Shown: one piece after another, positions 1 through 13,089 of the stretch | How the letters are laid out: each line of letters opens with the position of its first letter | How positions within the stretch are numbered: position 1 is the stretch's first letter | Origin: Amblyornis subalaris | Taxonomy: Eukaryota > Chordata > Aves > Passeriformes > Ptilonorhynchidae | Length of the DNA: 64,000 bases | NCBI GenBank assembly: GCA_018881555.1 | Contig: JACAXG010000025.1 | Coordinates: forward strand, 690,446-754,445 | Reading direction: 5' to 3' | The notes under the pieces: generated by a model | What the model was told of the DNA's origin: nothing | Database searches by the model: none | Seen by the model: only the letters and a program-made list of their open reading frames with translations | Made by a program: the position numbers and the translations under genes

Positions 1-112
1 TAACTCAGGTGCTGTCTGCACTTTGGCTTGTTTGCCTGGGAGTGTATGTTTGGGAGTGTATGCCCACAGAGTCATACTGAATGGCTGGCTTAATAGCTGT
101 ATTTTTACGTCT

Positions 113-212
113 CTGTACGTATATATACACACATATGTATGTGTGTGTGTGTGTGTATATATATATATGTGTTTATGTATATATATATATATACACATAC
201 GCATATATATGC
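113..212. repeat. TA/TG microsatellite
   Basis: Alternating pyrimidine-purine tract: a run of TG dinucleotides near 135-156 flanked by TA runs on both sides. Such tracts can adopt Z-DNA or unwind easily and are often length-polymorphic. The short open frames across it (rich in Y, I, C and V) are products of the repeat and not a gene. Confidence 0.9.
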
Positions 213-325
213 CTCCCAGTATTGTATTCTGTTATAAAAGCTTTTCCTGTGCCGTGCTTAGCCCCAGAGGCTCTGGTCTGCAAGATCATTCAAAAATTGT
301 GCTGTGTTCACATTTAGTATAGTGG

Positions 326-353
<28 letters not shown>
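326..353 (+). repeat. (GTTTT)n simple repeat
   Basis: About five GTTTT pentamers ending in a short T run. On the minus strand this is an AAAAC repeat like those at the tails of retroposed copies, but I see no recognisable element body next to it. Confidence 0.8.
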
Positions 354-358
<5 letters not shown>

Positions 359-2233
359 CTTAACAGTTTATTGATGAGGCCTCAACAAAATGCTGCACCT
401 TCGGAGGACTCAATTAGCTTTTGCTGGGCTCAGTGTGTGTGCAGCAGGCAGCCCATGCATTAGCAATTGCAGGATGGGAGCCATAATGATTTTCACCTAC
501 TGACGGCTCTGTGAGCATTAATTTTGACAACACCCTACAAAGTAGGTAAGCGCGGTTATCCCCACTTTATTACTGAGCCCACCAGAGGAAGGATTAAAGC
601 CTCGATCCTACTGATAAGTGTGCATGTGCTTAGCTCTAAACAAGTAGGCAGACCTATCTGTTTGAGTGGAAGAGCCTTTTTCAGCAAAGTTAAGGACATG
701 TTTTGAGCAAATTTTTTAAGTGAGCAGAAGATTTTCGTGTCAGAGCTACGTTTTGGGTCTAGGATACTTGATTCTGGCTTTGTTTTTCGTACTTCAGCAC
801 ACCACTTTCAAATAAACTTTCAAATACTTGTTTTCATTAAGTACTACAATGATTACTTAATATATAATAGCAAGATTCTTAGCTCTCAAATTTCCAGCGA
901 AGATTGCTGACAGTCATGTGAGTTTTTTGCTGTGAATTCACTTCAATTTTGATGTCAAAGCGGATCAGATATTTTACTTAGCTTTTTTGCTACTGTTTTT
1001 GAATGCAAATTTTGTTTTGTACTGTGTTCTGTGTAGTTATAACACACAAGGTCCTTAGCTAAGATTTGGGTCTCTCTACTGGGTGCCCCACTTCTGTGTA
1101 AGAGCATGTGTGAAGAGGATGCAGTTAAATCCAACAGAGATAAGTCAGGAGAAAGAAATCTCTTGGCATTTTTTTTTTTNCAACCTTCTTTGGATGCCTG
1201 CAGCAGCTCACCCAGCCATGAAAGGGGCCAATGTGCTCTTCCTCCAGCCTGGCTGGAGGTGAATCCCCCCACCCCTCTAGGCAAGCCCAAATTTCCTTGA
1301 GGGCACCTTGTGGGCTCCCTTGCAGCCTCCTGCTCCAGTACTCTCTTGGGCACAGACTGCTGGCTCTGGGGGCTACATGCAGGTTTTGCAGGGAGCTGGG
1401 ATTCATTTCATTCCATCCTCTGTCCTGAGCTGCAGGAGTTGATTTGCATCCAGCTCTACAAATGGAGCACTGCATGGGCAGCTCAGGACCATATTGAAAA
1501 CGGTGCCGTATGGGGCTGGCACAGTTGCTACTGAGCTCCTGTTCCTTTTTCTCCGGATGCTCGTAAAGCTCTCCTTTAATTTATCAGTCGTGGAGAGCAT
1601 ATTTTAAATAATAAATGGGAAATCCAATGGGTTTTTGGTTTTCTTTTTAGGGTTTGCTCATGATCTGTTTCTGCTAAGGATAAATGTCCTTGCTAGATGG
1701 GAATGAACACACTGATGTATGTTCGCAGGCTCTGAGATGGTGTTCAAAGCAGTTACAGGTTGTTTTGTTAACCATATGCCTTTCAGTTTTACTCTTAAAA
1801 CAGGACCAGTACAGCAATAAATTGAAACTTCAATATTCATGGTATTTCAGGTTCTGATAAATAGACACAGTAAGCCTAGCTATGTTTTAATATTCCTACT
1901 ATGATGAAATAAGTTTAGCTGAATGATTCTGGAGAGATGAACAATTTTGGCATACTGAGCTAGGAAAAGGGAACTGTGTGATGCTAAGTAAGTGATTCAC
2001 TGATTAAACTATAGAAATTGTGCCTCAGGCTGTGCTGTAGTTGAACTTTCCTATAAAACTGTTCTTTTAATAATACAGCTGATAGACACGAAGCTATAAA
2101 AATGTCAGTCATTCAAATTCAGGCATTTGTACACACATTTCCAAAAGTCTTGCCCTATTTTTCAGGTGCTAAAGTAGAGGCTGAGGAAAGTTGCTTGAGT
2201 AGCACTGTGATCTAGTAGACAGTGACTCTTGTG
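354..2233. other. Unique non-coding DNA
   Basis: No gene, RNA gene or mobile element recognised. The only compositional feature is a GC-richer patch at about 1196-1480. It contains a 9-bp perfect hairpin at 1241-1259 (arms CCTCCAGCC and GGCTGGAGG around one T). Overlapping open frames on both strands there (60-130 codons, one crossing an N at 1180) show no recognisable protein features. Confidence 0.5.
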
Positions 2234-2267
2234 AGATGAGATCTCATCTGACTCAGTCAGATGAGAT
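2234..2267. promoter_or_regulatory. Overlapping palindromes with AP-1 site
   Basis: Two perfect palindromes overlap. One is 16 bp at 2234-2249 (AGATGAGATCTCATCT). The other has 13-bp arms at 2241-2253 (ATCTCATCTGACT) and 2255-2267, around a single C. The centre of the second contains TGACTCA at 2249-2255, the consensus AP-1/TRE site bound by Jun-Fos and related bZIP dimers. The sequence could extrude as a hairpin or act as a bZIP site; function is inferred. Confidence 0.4.
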
Positions 2268-5200
2268 TACTGAAGCTCTAAGGTGAACTTGTAAAAGGGT
2301 TAAATTTTGAAAAGGTAGTGGGGACAAAACAGAAAGGATTATTAGTGTATTTGAAATCGGTTTCTGTTCAGACAGTAGAAAATTGATGACAATAACAGCA
2401 GCTTTCTGTTTTAAACTGGATCTAGGCTTCTGAAGCATGTTAATATACTCTGGTAGAATCTGTTGGAAATCTGTCCGCAGGACTCAAGATCATCACAGCT
2501 GAAAAACTTAGACTGGAAAAATCGGCTCAAGTTCTCTGTTTTTATGCTGGTTCTTTACTCTCAGAGATTTTAAAAGCTAGCCACTGGTTTAAAATTGTTT
2601 ATGGTGAGCACTTTTGATAGGAACATATGTGTGAAAATACTCTGTAGAGACTCTCCCAGCTGCATACAAACAGAACTAAATGAGCAGCAGCAGTGTGGCG
2701 TTTGTTTTTTTATGTTCTGGAAAACTTTCCCATGGACAGACCAACTACGTGACATTTCAGCCTGCTCTGAGAAGGTGAAGGTTAGTAACTGGGAGAAAAA
2801 AAAAAGAATTATGATAAAGGTTGATACCCAATCTAAATAAATATTTGAAAGCTCTTTAACGATTCCACCCTGTTGAATTTTTCAATGTACAAAACTATTC
2901 CATGCAAAGTAAGGTGCTGAATGCTGACATATGTCCATGGAGTGACATGAGTCCATCTCAATTCTGATACCTGCTTGACAAGGTTAAATAAAAGAAGAAG
3001 AAAGAGTTGGCTGAACAAAACATAGAATTGTTTGGTTCTATTAAGAAATGTCACCATTTATCTAAGTAAAACTATTAAGCCATAACCTGTATCTTTCCTT
3101 TCATCTTGGTGTATGTCAAGGGTAAAGGTTCAAACCAATCCTTTTCATGTACATAATCACGGACTGCAATTAATTATAATCTAGTTCTTTTAAAAAGAGT
3201 CCATTAAGAAATCATACTAGATGAACAACCACTAAAGTAGAAAATTTGATGCATTAAGAATTACAGGCTTGCCATGTAAACTTTATATAGCATTTACTAA
3301 CACTTAGAAGAATATTAGGAGTAACTTATGTGTTGTGGCAGTATTCACAGAAGTGAAAATTAGAGGAAAAAAAATAACACACAACTATATCAAGCCTGTG
3401 TCCTCATTAAGAGAGAACATTGTCACTGTGCAGCAAGGAAAGCCTTTGCATGGTCTTATGACAAAATGGCTGATGTTAAATAATTGTTTACAAAGTAGTA
3501 TGTGACCACACAGTACTGCAAACCAGTTGTTATGTGCAAAAATATTTTGTCTTCCATTAAATGAATACAAAATAATAAAAAAACCCAAACTAATTTATTG
3601 TCCTGGAGGGAGATAAACTGGGTCTAAGTAAGTTGTCTGAGTTTTTGCAGAGCACTGCAGCTGCCACAAAGCAGCCCTAGTAGGTTGCTCACTAAAGCAT
3701 TGGGCAGTTGAGGCCCATTGGCCATTTCAGGTTACCTAAACAGTGAGTGCATTGAGCAGGGATCTGGAGGAGCTCAGTGAGGTAGGAAGTTATATCTGAA
3801 ATAAAAAGGTATGTTTGCAAACATGACCGTAACAAGAACCATGCAAGCTTAGATTGGAGACCTGCCTGTCTGTCTCTTGGCAGAGGTCAGTAGTGGATGG
3901 CAGAATGTGAAATGCCCCAAGTGTGGAACTGTACANGAGCTGCAGACTTTGAGGCAGTAGCAGGGTGCACCCGCACCACCACAGGCCCTGCAGTACGGGG
4001 CTGCCGTGCTCAGTTGGGTGTGTAGTTTCCAGAGATGTAACTGTTTGCACTGTGTAAAGCATTGGATGAGAAATAGAAAAGTTTTAACTGATTGCCATCA
4101 TGTCTAGTCATTGAAGCAGGTTTAGGGAGAGCCTTTTTTTTATTCAGTGGCAATTGTTAGCTATTAGCTGGAAATATGCTAACGGATTTAATAGGAATAA
4201 AATAAGAAAGGATTCCATAGAAATGGCTCGAACTACCACACTTAATAGGCAGTGATAATCCTTCTGTAGTTTTTTTAATCACTATCAACTTCTAGAGAAG
4301 TAATATTTTCCCCCNTCAAATTTCATAGATTGGAAATGTCTTAAAATTGTCATTTCAAATAAGTTTATGTAGACTTTTTCATTGGAATACGTACACTGCT
4401 ATGGTACTGAACTAGAAAGTTTTTAAAAGGAAAAAATTATAAAAGTAGAACCTTCCAATACACAGTTTTCATTGAATCAGTCAGTGGAAAGAGTCATACT
4501 TACGGTACCTCCAAAAATGTTCTGCCAGAAGGAAATATTGTGTTTAAGACAGAGATAAGAGAATGGTAGACTTTATTTTCTGGGAAAAAAAAAATAATGT
4601 GGTGCATTTTTTGTTTGCTTGGGGTTTTTTTTGACAGGCTCACAAAGTACAACTGGTGTGGTGGAGAGAGCTGCTGCATCCTGGCAATATTTTGTGACAA
4701 TTAGGAAGGGCTGAGGAATGTAGGCAAAGGTTTTGCTGTGTTTGTCCTCCATCTGAAAGATCCCATGGTCCTGCTCGTGGGATGCTTGACAGGGAGCCAG
4801 GTTCTGGGGTTATGATTCTGGGGCTGCAGGAGAGTGGATGTGGGATGCTGTGGTTGTCTGCGTCTTTTGAGGTTCACCTCTGCGCCGTCCTCGCCCTCTC
4901 ACCAGACTGCTCTGGGGCTTTTCCTGTCTAATGGTGGTGGTGGTGGTTGATGTTGAGAGGCAGAGAGGTGGCAAGTGCAGTTTGATTATGTTTATAAGGC
5001 TTGTACCTCTGCGAAGTCAATAGTTTTTGGAGAGAGAACTAGAACAAATGTATGACTGGAAGAAACTACCATGACTTTAAGTTGCTTTTGTATCATTTAA
5101 GTTGCTTTATATCGTTGCAGGATGGCTTTTTAGTAGCAATCTTTGTGTTGCTTATACNATAAAAGCCTCAATCAGGAAAACCATGCTTAAGTGTGGTTTA

Positions 5201-6440
5201 AATAAGTAGATAAAGAAGTTTCAACTTTTTGAAAGTGACATTTCCCCCCTAGATGTAGTGTAGCCATGTTAATAATTCCCTTTTCAACATCTCTGCTGTA
5301 GAGCAGTAGAGTACTTGGGAAAGTTTTTTTTGGTTGGTTAGATGGGCTTTTTTAGGCCAGGTCATGTAATTAGGAAAAAGCAGCCAAGTTTTCAGCACTG
5401 CAAACCTTCCTTTTAGTCAAGTTATTTGAAATCTCTCTTCTTAAAATGGAAGTTTTTGTGTCGAGTGAAGTCTGACATTTTGACAGTCATCAGAATGTGA
5501 AATAATGAATTTATGAATTACTAATGAGAAACAAAACATTTTAAGTAGCACTTAAACGCATTGTAGAAGTGTTGAAGAATATTTCCTAATATCATGTTAC
5601 TGTGACTTACATTTCCAGCTATCATTAAATATTGAGAATTGACTCCAAGTACATCAAAATTAGGAATCACTTTGCACAACTTTTATATTTCACTCTTCTT
5701 ACAAGTTGGTAATTGGAGTGTTTAACCTTACTCTCCCTCAGTTTATTAGAAAATGCTATTTTTTTAACAATTAAAAAAATACCAAAGCAGATCAAGCAGC
5801 TATTTTGACAAAGAGCTTGAAACATTCTTGCCTAAATTCCACAAATAAAAAAGCCAACTAAATTATCACCCTGAGCAGATTTGTACAGAGACCTCAGTCA
5901 ACCTTTATAAAGGATAATTACACTGGCGTTTTAACATGGGGCAAAGGAAATGATAAAATTAGGGCGTAAGAGACACTGTTCCTATTTTGAGAACACAGTG
6001 GAATAATTGGTAAGGGATTTTTATTGCTGTTTTATTATACAGAGGGTTTTTTTTTTTACTTTCACATGTTTGGATATTTTTTTCAGGCTCTTAAGCCTTG
6101 TGTTTAGTGGTATGAATCTGGGCAGAGATCTCCCAATGTATTAATAGTACATTTTTGAAATTGTGGATGTTTGTGGGTTTTTTAACTCTGCAACTTTGGT
6201 CACCTCTCCCCTCACTAACTCTTCTTATCTTCTGCCTTATCTTCTGTGCAAAAGGATATTTAAAAGTAATTAAAAAACTAATTTAAAAATTTAAAAATTA
6301 GAAATTTTTCTTTTAATCTTGCTTGTGCTTTTTCAGGACCCCTATGTTTAATTTAAAACTCTACAAAATTATTTTGCCAGGACTTGTTCCCTGCAAAATA
6401 CAGGCATGAATTCATAGTTTTGTTTTGGTTTACTTTTCAG
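2268..6440. other. Unique non-coding DNA
   Basis: About 4 kb without a recognisable gene or repeat. Short homopolymer runs and a small direct repeat (TTTAAGTTGCTTT twice, near 5076-5108) are the only local structure noted. Single ambiguous bases lie at 3936, 4315 and 5158. Confidence 0.5.
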
Positions 6441-6586
6441 GATTTGTTTGACAGAATTTTTCACCTAACACTCTATCCAAACCAGCAAGCTTCACTTAGT
6501 TTCAGCCCAAAATTGCATCATTCGACCCTAGGAGAAGTTTCCTCCATTTCAACAAATCGAGCCCAAGTTTGTGTGACAGTGATGAG
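6441..6586 (+). other. Exon-like open segment (speculative)
   Basis: A T-rich tract ending TTTACTTTTCAG precedes position 6441, and GTGAGC follows 6586, so the 146-bp segment has plausible splice acceptor and donor sites. It is open in one frame throughout, about 48 codons beginning DLFDRIFHLTLYPN. I do not recognise the protein. A single open segment of this size is expected by chance many times in 64 kb, and the paired splice-like borders are all that sets it apart. It could be a lncRNA exon, an alternative exon or nothing. Confidence 0.15.
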
Positions 6587-8514
6587 GTGAGCTGATGAGG
6601 GTCTGGGAGGCATTGCAATCAGAGTGGCAGGTGAGGCAGCTCTCAGTGAGTGGATTTGAAGGACTAAATGTGAACGTTTAGAAATGGAGGCATTGCCATG
6701 GTGGATTACAGCCGAAGTCCATCATGGAAATATCTCAAGTTTGTCAGTAGCTATCAGAAAACACGTTAGAAAAAGATGTATGAAAATCGTGGTAACTACC
6801 AAAAACAAGCTGTGTGAGAAGAAATGTATCAATTAAGTCTAGATCTGTTTCAGAAAATCCGTGCTTCCTAAAGAAGTTTTCTATAGGTAATCTTAACCCA
6901 AGTCAGTTAATCGTGGTATAATTGAATTGCACACACATCATCAGACTGGTATGAGTTTTCTTTTCCTTTTTTTTTTTTCCCCCAGCTGTGGGTTAATGCA
7001 GTTAGACAATGCATTCCCTGTGAACTATGAGTTATCTGTCAGCAGATACTGAGACTAAGATGAAGAGCAAGGATTATTTTTAGTGTAATCAAACAGCTTA
7101 ATTGAGTTTGGGATATTTGCTTTGAGTTAGATATAGTGGCAGGAAAAAATTGTAGGGAAAGCTGAACCTGCCTGTACTAAAATTTGCCCTCAATATGGAT
7201 GCTCTTACAAGGACTGGAGAGCTGCAGAGGACTCACTTACATTGTAAAAATATACATGATTCATTTCAATTGGTCTTTTAAGTTTTTAAAATCACATTTG
7301 TCCTCTTGCTGCACTGTTTTTGCCAGTGTAAAGATCATAGGTTTTATTTGATTATATTTTGGTAATCTGTTAAATGAGACTGGGTCACCTTGCACCATGC
7401 AACATTTCACTTCACTGCTAAAACTTAATGCCATCTTTTTATCTTTCACTGAGTGGATGTCAGAGGACACAACATTAATGTAAGACAGGCATCTCTAATA
7501 TTTCATGTATGGCCTTTAAAAAAAAAACCCTCAAAAACAAACCTAGGAGGTAAAAATTGACACTAGGCTAGTGAATTTAGTCACCTTTCTCAAATGTTGA
7601 ATGGTTTTCCATTTATGTATCTCATCTGTTACAAGACCTATTCTTTGTCAGTCAAGGCTATTAAAAAGCACAGGTGGTTTCCTTAGATTGAATATATTGT
7701 TTTCCTCATGGGTTGAGGGAATAGAGAGATTTCCATGAAAAAGTGGTCAAAAACTGAAGATAATACCCCAAAATAAGACTCATAGCTTTTCAATGGATTA
7801 TAGTTCACTATTAAAAATTGGAACACCTGGGATTTGGTGCTTTTTTGTAATTTTTTTTATTTACTTCACTTTCTGTGCCTTAAAAATTAGTCTATACTTT
7901 CTAGATCTATGGGGATGTCAGGTAGGTTAAATCAGGACCTAATAAAGCGGTCTGAAAAAGTGCAAAAGTGCATGCTGCTAGTAAATTATGGAGTCTTTGC
8001 CTCCTTTTTTTTTTGTAGACTGCATTTGTTAAATGTACTATTCTAAAATCACGTGTCAATATATACAAATGTGGATAGCTATGTGTACATCTATGCTTTT
8101 ATGTTATATGTCTACAAATTTGTTTAGATGTATCAGAATGTTGGGTTAGAAACAGCTTTTTGTAGCAGTAGCTGCATGCTAATTTTTATATATGGCAGAA
8201 AATACATAATGCTTACCTGCTAACACATGTGAGGCTGATGTATTTTTTTGCATTCTCCGATACTTAGGGGTAGGAGAGCTCTTGTAAAATTCTGAACATT
8301 ATGTCTAATCCTTCGTTGGACTAATTGTGACTTTAGATTGAAGCATTAGTGAGAGGGATAGCTATGGTGATGTGCAGGACTTGAGCAGAAATAATAATCT
8401 AATAGTCTGGATCATGTGCTGAGAGAATGCATTCATGTTTCAACACTAAATATTCATGTCTGAAACTTGATTAATCTTCTAATGAAACTTGGTATCTAAT
8501 TTCTATGTAGTAGT
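6587..8514. other. Unique non-coding DNA
   Basis: Nothing recognisable on either strand. Poly-T/C runs near 6963-6985 and AT-rich segments only. Confidence 0.5.
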
Positions 8515-8610
8515 CTTGGAAAACAAGGGTGAAAGAGACCTCAAAGATCATCAGTCCAGTTATCTGTTGCTGCAGATAGCATGTCATGTAATTTCTCCCC
8601 TGAATTTTGT
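8515..8610 (-). mobile_element. Possible old CR1-type LINE 3' fragment
   Basis: The segment around GAAAGAGACCTCAAAGATCA, followed by a TCCAG-like continuation, resembles the reverse complement of a CR1 3' region (typically GGAAGGGACCT then AGATCATC then AGTCCA). Divergence is high, the terminal octamers are not visible and the 5' boundary is unclear. It may instead be a chance match. Confidence 0.3.
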
Positions 8611-10395
8611 TGAGTTCCATAAATTTATGGAGCTCCATGTTTAGCATTGGTTATCTCCACAAAATTTGTATTTTATTTGGCAAAAATCAGTGTTAATAAG
8701 TTCACTTATATTAGCATAGTAGAAATACAGAAATTGCTGGTAGGTATACCAGTTAGGTAAACAGCTTGATGTAGTTAATTCATTCCTAGTTTCTAAAATA
8801 AGCGTGCAAAGAACTGTTGCCATTTTTTTCCCTCCTCACCATTCTGCTAAGTTCAGATCAAATGCAGATATACCCTCAGTATTGGCACTCCCCCTAGGAA
8901 TTAGACAGTTTTAACAGACTTCTTGATTTCTTTATAAAATGTTGGCTAAGATAGGTGGCTTTCCAGGCAGATTTTGTGAACGACTAAGTGACCTTTACCA
9001 CAACCAAATGTCACTGTTAAATTTCCTCAGCCCTTTAGACTCAATAACTATGTTTTGTTAGTTTTGGTTATTAATATGGATTCTTTTTAATTTGCCTATG
9101 CAAATGTAAAAATCAATCACATGTGACAATATGTAGATTTGNGGCAGTCCTGAGAGGACCTTGGCTCCATAAACCAATGGCTATATTATGTAATGCTGCA
9201 TAAATGCTGTATTTTCATCTGTGACAGATATAATCTTGAACCTGTATTTTTCATGTTACTTAACTGTTTCAGAATATCATGTGTGAGAGAACACATCAAA
9301 ATGGAAATTGCTTCTACAGAGGCAGCAATAAATATTGGTTGGGTATATTGCATTGTTGGGCTCCATGTGTTTTAGGATGTTCTCAATTCTCTTGCCCTAA
9401 TCAACACTGTAAATACATGCTGTGTTTTCTGGTCACCCATTTGTTGGATTAACAATTTGGACCTTGCAATTTCTACATGTTTTGATTCTTTACTGAATAT
9501 AGTCATGGTTCTATAAGAGCATCCTGTAACAAAATTACTCTGAAAACTTCTGTCTTTTCCAGCTATTCAAAGAAGGAGAAATCATACAAATTCTGTGCAT
9601 TATATGTATAGTTAACTTGTAGATAGGTAGTGAAACTGAGAAAAAGCTTTACATTCATGTGAAAGTCTGTATCCGTGTGACACAGAAATTTGCTATCTTC
9701 TCATGTAAATATTGGGAGGGATTGTGTTTTGTTTTTAGAAAGGTATTTGCTGTTTAACCTCCAGCAGAGATTAAAATAGTTCATAGCGTGTAATTGAAAT
9801 GCATCAATATTTGCAGTGATATGTTATGTAAAAGGAAAAAACAACCAACATAGGGCAAATATGTCTGATTCTGACAATTTTGTGCAGGAGGTTTTAGACA
9901 AAGTTGTTGACACATTGCTTTTATTGAATACTCCATTAAAGGATTTTGCTTAAGTCACTTTTCTCTTAAACTCTTTATAAACAAGCAGTGTGTGTCCCAT
10001 TTTTTATCTACTCCCTGCTTTATGCTGTTGAGTTAGAATAGAATCATAGTTCCCCACCTTGTCTTTCAAGCGAGCATAGTACTGTCATGGCCATGAAACT
10101 TATTTATTCTTACAGCCCTTTATTGTGTCAGTGATTTGTGTGGAGCCTGAGTACTCTTATGAATGACTTTTCAGCACCAGACATAGTATATACCAATTTT
10201 TTATTGTATACTTCCCTCTGTGGATCAATATGGATTTTAATTAACATCCTAACGAAACTATAGTTACGGTCAAAGGTCGCTCTCCCCATGTATCTTGCTG
10301 GGAACTTGGTCTTCAGCAAGTTCCTATCACACCAGACACTGTCAAGAACAACCATAACTGAAATCGCTTTTCATTTATCCTGAGGCAAAGGCTGG
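8611..10395. other. Unique non-coding DNA
   Basis: No gene or mobile element recognised. A short TAGAATCATAGTTCC near 10037-10054 looks like the last bases of a minus-strand CR1 tail, but is too short to call. Confidence 0.45.
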
Positions 10396-10430
<35 letters not shown>

Positions 10431-10440
10431 TTTCTTCTTC
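10396..10440. repeat. (CTTT)n microsatellite
   Basis: Nearly nine perfect CTTT units at 10396-10430, then an imperfect TTTCTTCTTC tail. All pyrimidine on the plus strand and all purine on the minus strand, so it can form triplex (H-)DNA and will vary in length. The K/E-rich frame on the minus strand is a product of the repeat. Confidence 0.92.
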
Positions 10441-10747
10441 AGTAGATATGCACAGAAGTTTGCTAACTGGGGGGATGGAGCTGCAAGCTTACTATAAATA
10501 TCAAAGGTGACTTGATAGAGATTCTTGGAAGAAATTTCCACCATACTTGGAATGCAGTGACACTGTTTCATTCAACTGCTTTTCCACATTGCATTACATT
10601 AATAATCGCCTTACAGGTTTCTTGGCAGATGAGGAGAAAGAGAAAGTTGGACGATGATTTTGAATGAATGAGGATGAAGATGAACTGTTAGCCTTAAAGC
10701 TTGTATGAGGTAGTCGGAACACGAAGAGCTGTGAAGTAGGTCAGTAC

Positions 10748-11330
10748 TTTTGTCTTCTTTTTACATCAGTTGTTCTGCTGAACGGCTTTTACAAATGTTT
10801 AGCTTATATTCACACATAGCACTGGTATTTCTCTGCCTCCTCCTTGACTGTACACTATCTGAGATTATTTTCAGCTGTTTTATCCCTTCTGTCATGTAGC
10901 TTTTGAAATCTCTTCCGCTAATAAGCATCTGATAGATCTCACCAGGAGTCTTGGCTTTATCTTTAGTCTTCCTTCGTTCTAACAATTCTGCCTACAGTAC
11001 ATACTGTTCACAGCGTAGATCTCGCATATTGCTGTTCAGCTGCCTGGCTCTTGAGTAATAAACCCTGCATTTCATTTCTGAATGAGTGTAAATTATAATT
11101 TTAGGAATGTTCTTCCTCTGACAGAAGACAGAGTCCAATGCCATATCCTTGGCCATGGATGAAGAGTGCACAGCGGTCTGGAAAATGAGTTTATCACTGA
11201 TCAGTTGCTTTCAAAAATTACACCTTATCTGACAGTTCTTTCTTGAAGTAGAAGACCTTTTATAGTGCTGGTTCTTTCATATGAGGTTTAGAAACTCAGA
11301 CATTCAGTCCACAATGCCATTTCTTTCCAA
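10748..11330 (-). pseudogene. Decayed coding-like sequence, unidentified
   Basis: On the minus strand one reading phase from about 11330 to 10761 gives protein-like sequence with only a few stops. It includes an open run of 74 codons after an in-frame TAG near 10986. Helix-like, charged stretches include AELLERRKTKDKAKTPGEIY and MTEGIKQLK, and upstream SDKLIFQTAVHSSSMAKDMA. A second phase gives a Q/A/E-rich piece (LLLKSQAAEQQYARSTL), suggesting a frameshift near 11010. I do not recognise the family. A processed pseudogene or transposon remnant would explain it; chance remains possible because composition and length are not decisive. Confidence 0.22.
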
Positions 11331-13010
11331 GGTTTGATAACAGTTCTGCTAAAAAAGCAAGTTAGCATTCAACACAATTTCAAGTTATACACGACCAGCC
11401 TAATAATAAATTCTATTACTCAATGAAGATAGACTTTGAGATGTTTTGCGCTGTTACTTAGATTTAAGAAGTGGAATCCAGTATTAAGCAGAGCCAGAAA
11501 GCCCATTTTCTTTTACTGCATTGCGTTTTGATGTTCAGTTGTCTAAATATTGCATTATTGTTATTTGCCCAAGGTCTCTTTAGGCAAAAAGGTAAATTTG
11601 ATGCCTCTAATCTTCTTCCTTTTTGAAACTGAAATAGGGTGCCCTATTCTACCCCTGTTACAGTACCCAGCAATTCCAGGATTTTCACTTGCATTCTTCA
11701 AGGCTTTCAGTTAATACTTCCCACTATGAACACACAGACAGCATTATACACAGTGGCAATGGGAAGGAACCTCAAATGTTATTAATATCATATATGTATA
11801 TTATCTATTAATTTCTTTCTATGTGTGTTTTCTGGTAGCACTATAAAAATTGCCACCAGTTACCTGCATTGATTAAAGAAAGTAGTGCTACTGCTGTATT
11901 ATAACATGGATTGGAATCTAACTAGGTGCCCTTTTCAGTATCTGCATTATTATTGTCATTATATCCATTAGTCTCGGGAGTAAAACTTTTAAATTGCTCC
12001 ATTACTTAGAACAACTTATATTTTTGCTTAATAAGTTTTCCTTTATCAGATATTACTGTCAGCAGCGCTGTATCTAGTAAAAATACTGCATATACACCAT
12101 CACAAGCTTAGATGTCATTTTATTAGGAGCTGCTGCCTCAGCAGAATGAGAATATTAATCTAAAAGAAGTGTATTTTTTTTTCCCAAGCAACGTAAACAA
12201 ATCTATCCTACTTAGAGCTGCAGTGTCAATATTTTATACTGCCTGTGTTGACTTACTCATTGTAGTTTTTGGCATATGGGATAACTCTGAAGATTACAAT
12301 TCTGGCCTTTCATTTTAGGCCAGTTCAGGGTTTTTCCAGCCCTTATCTGAGATATTTTTTCAGCCCCGGAATANTTTTCATATATAATTAAATTTATATC
12401 CTGAAATACCCATTTTGCACTGAAAATTCACTTCTTGCTGATATGGGGAGTAGGTACTCCACTGAGTTTGTTTCATTCTGAACAAAAGCTTTAGCAATTA
12501 AATTTTGTCCAGTGTTCTAGAGAGTGTCTATAATTACTGAAGCTTTTGAGGTTTGACCTCAGCTTGCAGATCTTCCACTGATTGCTGGAAGAGAAAAAAA
12601 GAATGTCTACCTGGGAAGGAAGGAAAGTTTGCTGAGCATTTTTAGCAAAAGACAGAGATAGCTTAAGACCCATTTTAGTCAATTCTGGGTTCCTTTCAAT
12701 ACGAAAATGTTGTAAAGACTTATTCAGTAGGTACTTTTTAACTGTATTACTTCTATGTTTAGATAATACCATTGTAGGGCCATTATANCAGTAATATTCT
12801 CACTCACACCCCCACAGAAAATATAAAGAATTTCTGATGCAGATACTAGCGAAGAGATATAGCACTGTGTTGTCAAAGATTTTCATTAGAAAGGGTTTGC
12901 TCAGGTATAAATCACCAGTTCTTTATATATGTTCCTCATTCCAGAGCTCATTTCATAGCATCATTACACCTGTTGTATGTCTGGTAGAGCCGGTCAGCGA
13001 CAACCTCACC
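11331..13010. other. Unique non-coding DNA
   Basis: No gene or repeat family recognised. Ambiguous bases at 12374 and 12788. Confidence 0.45.
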
Positions 13011-13089
13011 CAAACTACAAATACAAAGCAAAGTACAAATACTAATTGGTTCTTATCTTTTGTNTGTACTCAACGTGCCTGAGGTAACT
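13011..13089 (+). repeat. Left arm of a 79-bp inverted repeat
   Basis: This segment is the exact reverse complement of 15438-15516 over 79 bp, apart from one N here (13064) where the partner has a called base. It begins CAAACTACAAATAC and ends CCTGAGGTAACT. Identity stops sharply on both sides. No transposon terminal motif or target-site duplication is seen next to it. Confidence 0.9.

Noticed and set aside
23..322. Two overlapping plus-strand open frames rich in Y, I and V
   Set aside because: Created by the TA/TG microsatellite.
10371..10571. K/E-rich minus-strand open frame
   Set aside because: The charged run is the translated (CTTT)n microsatellite.
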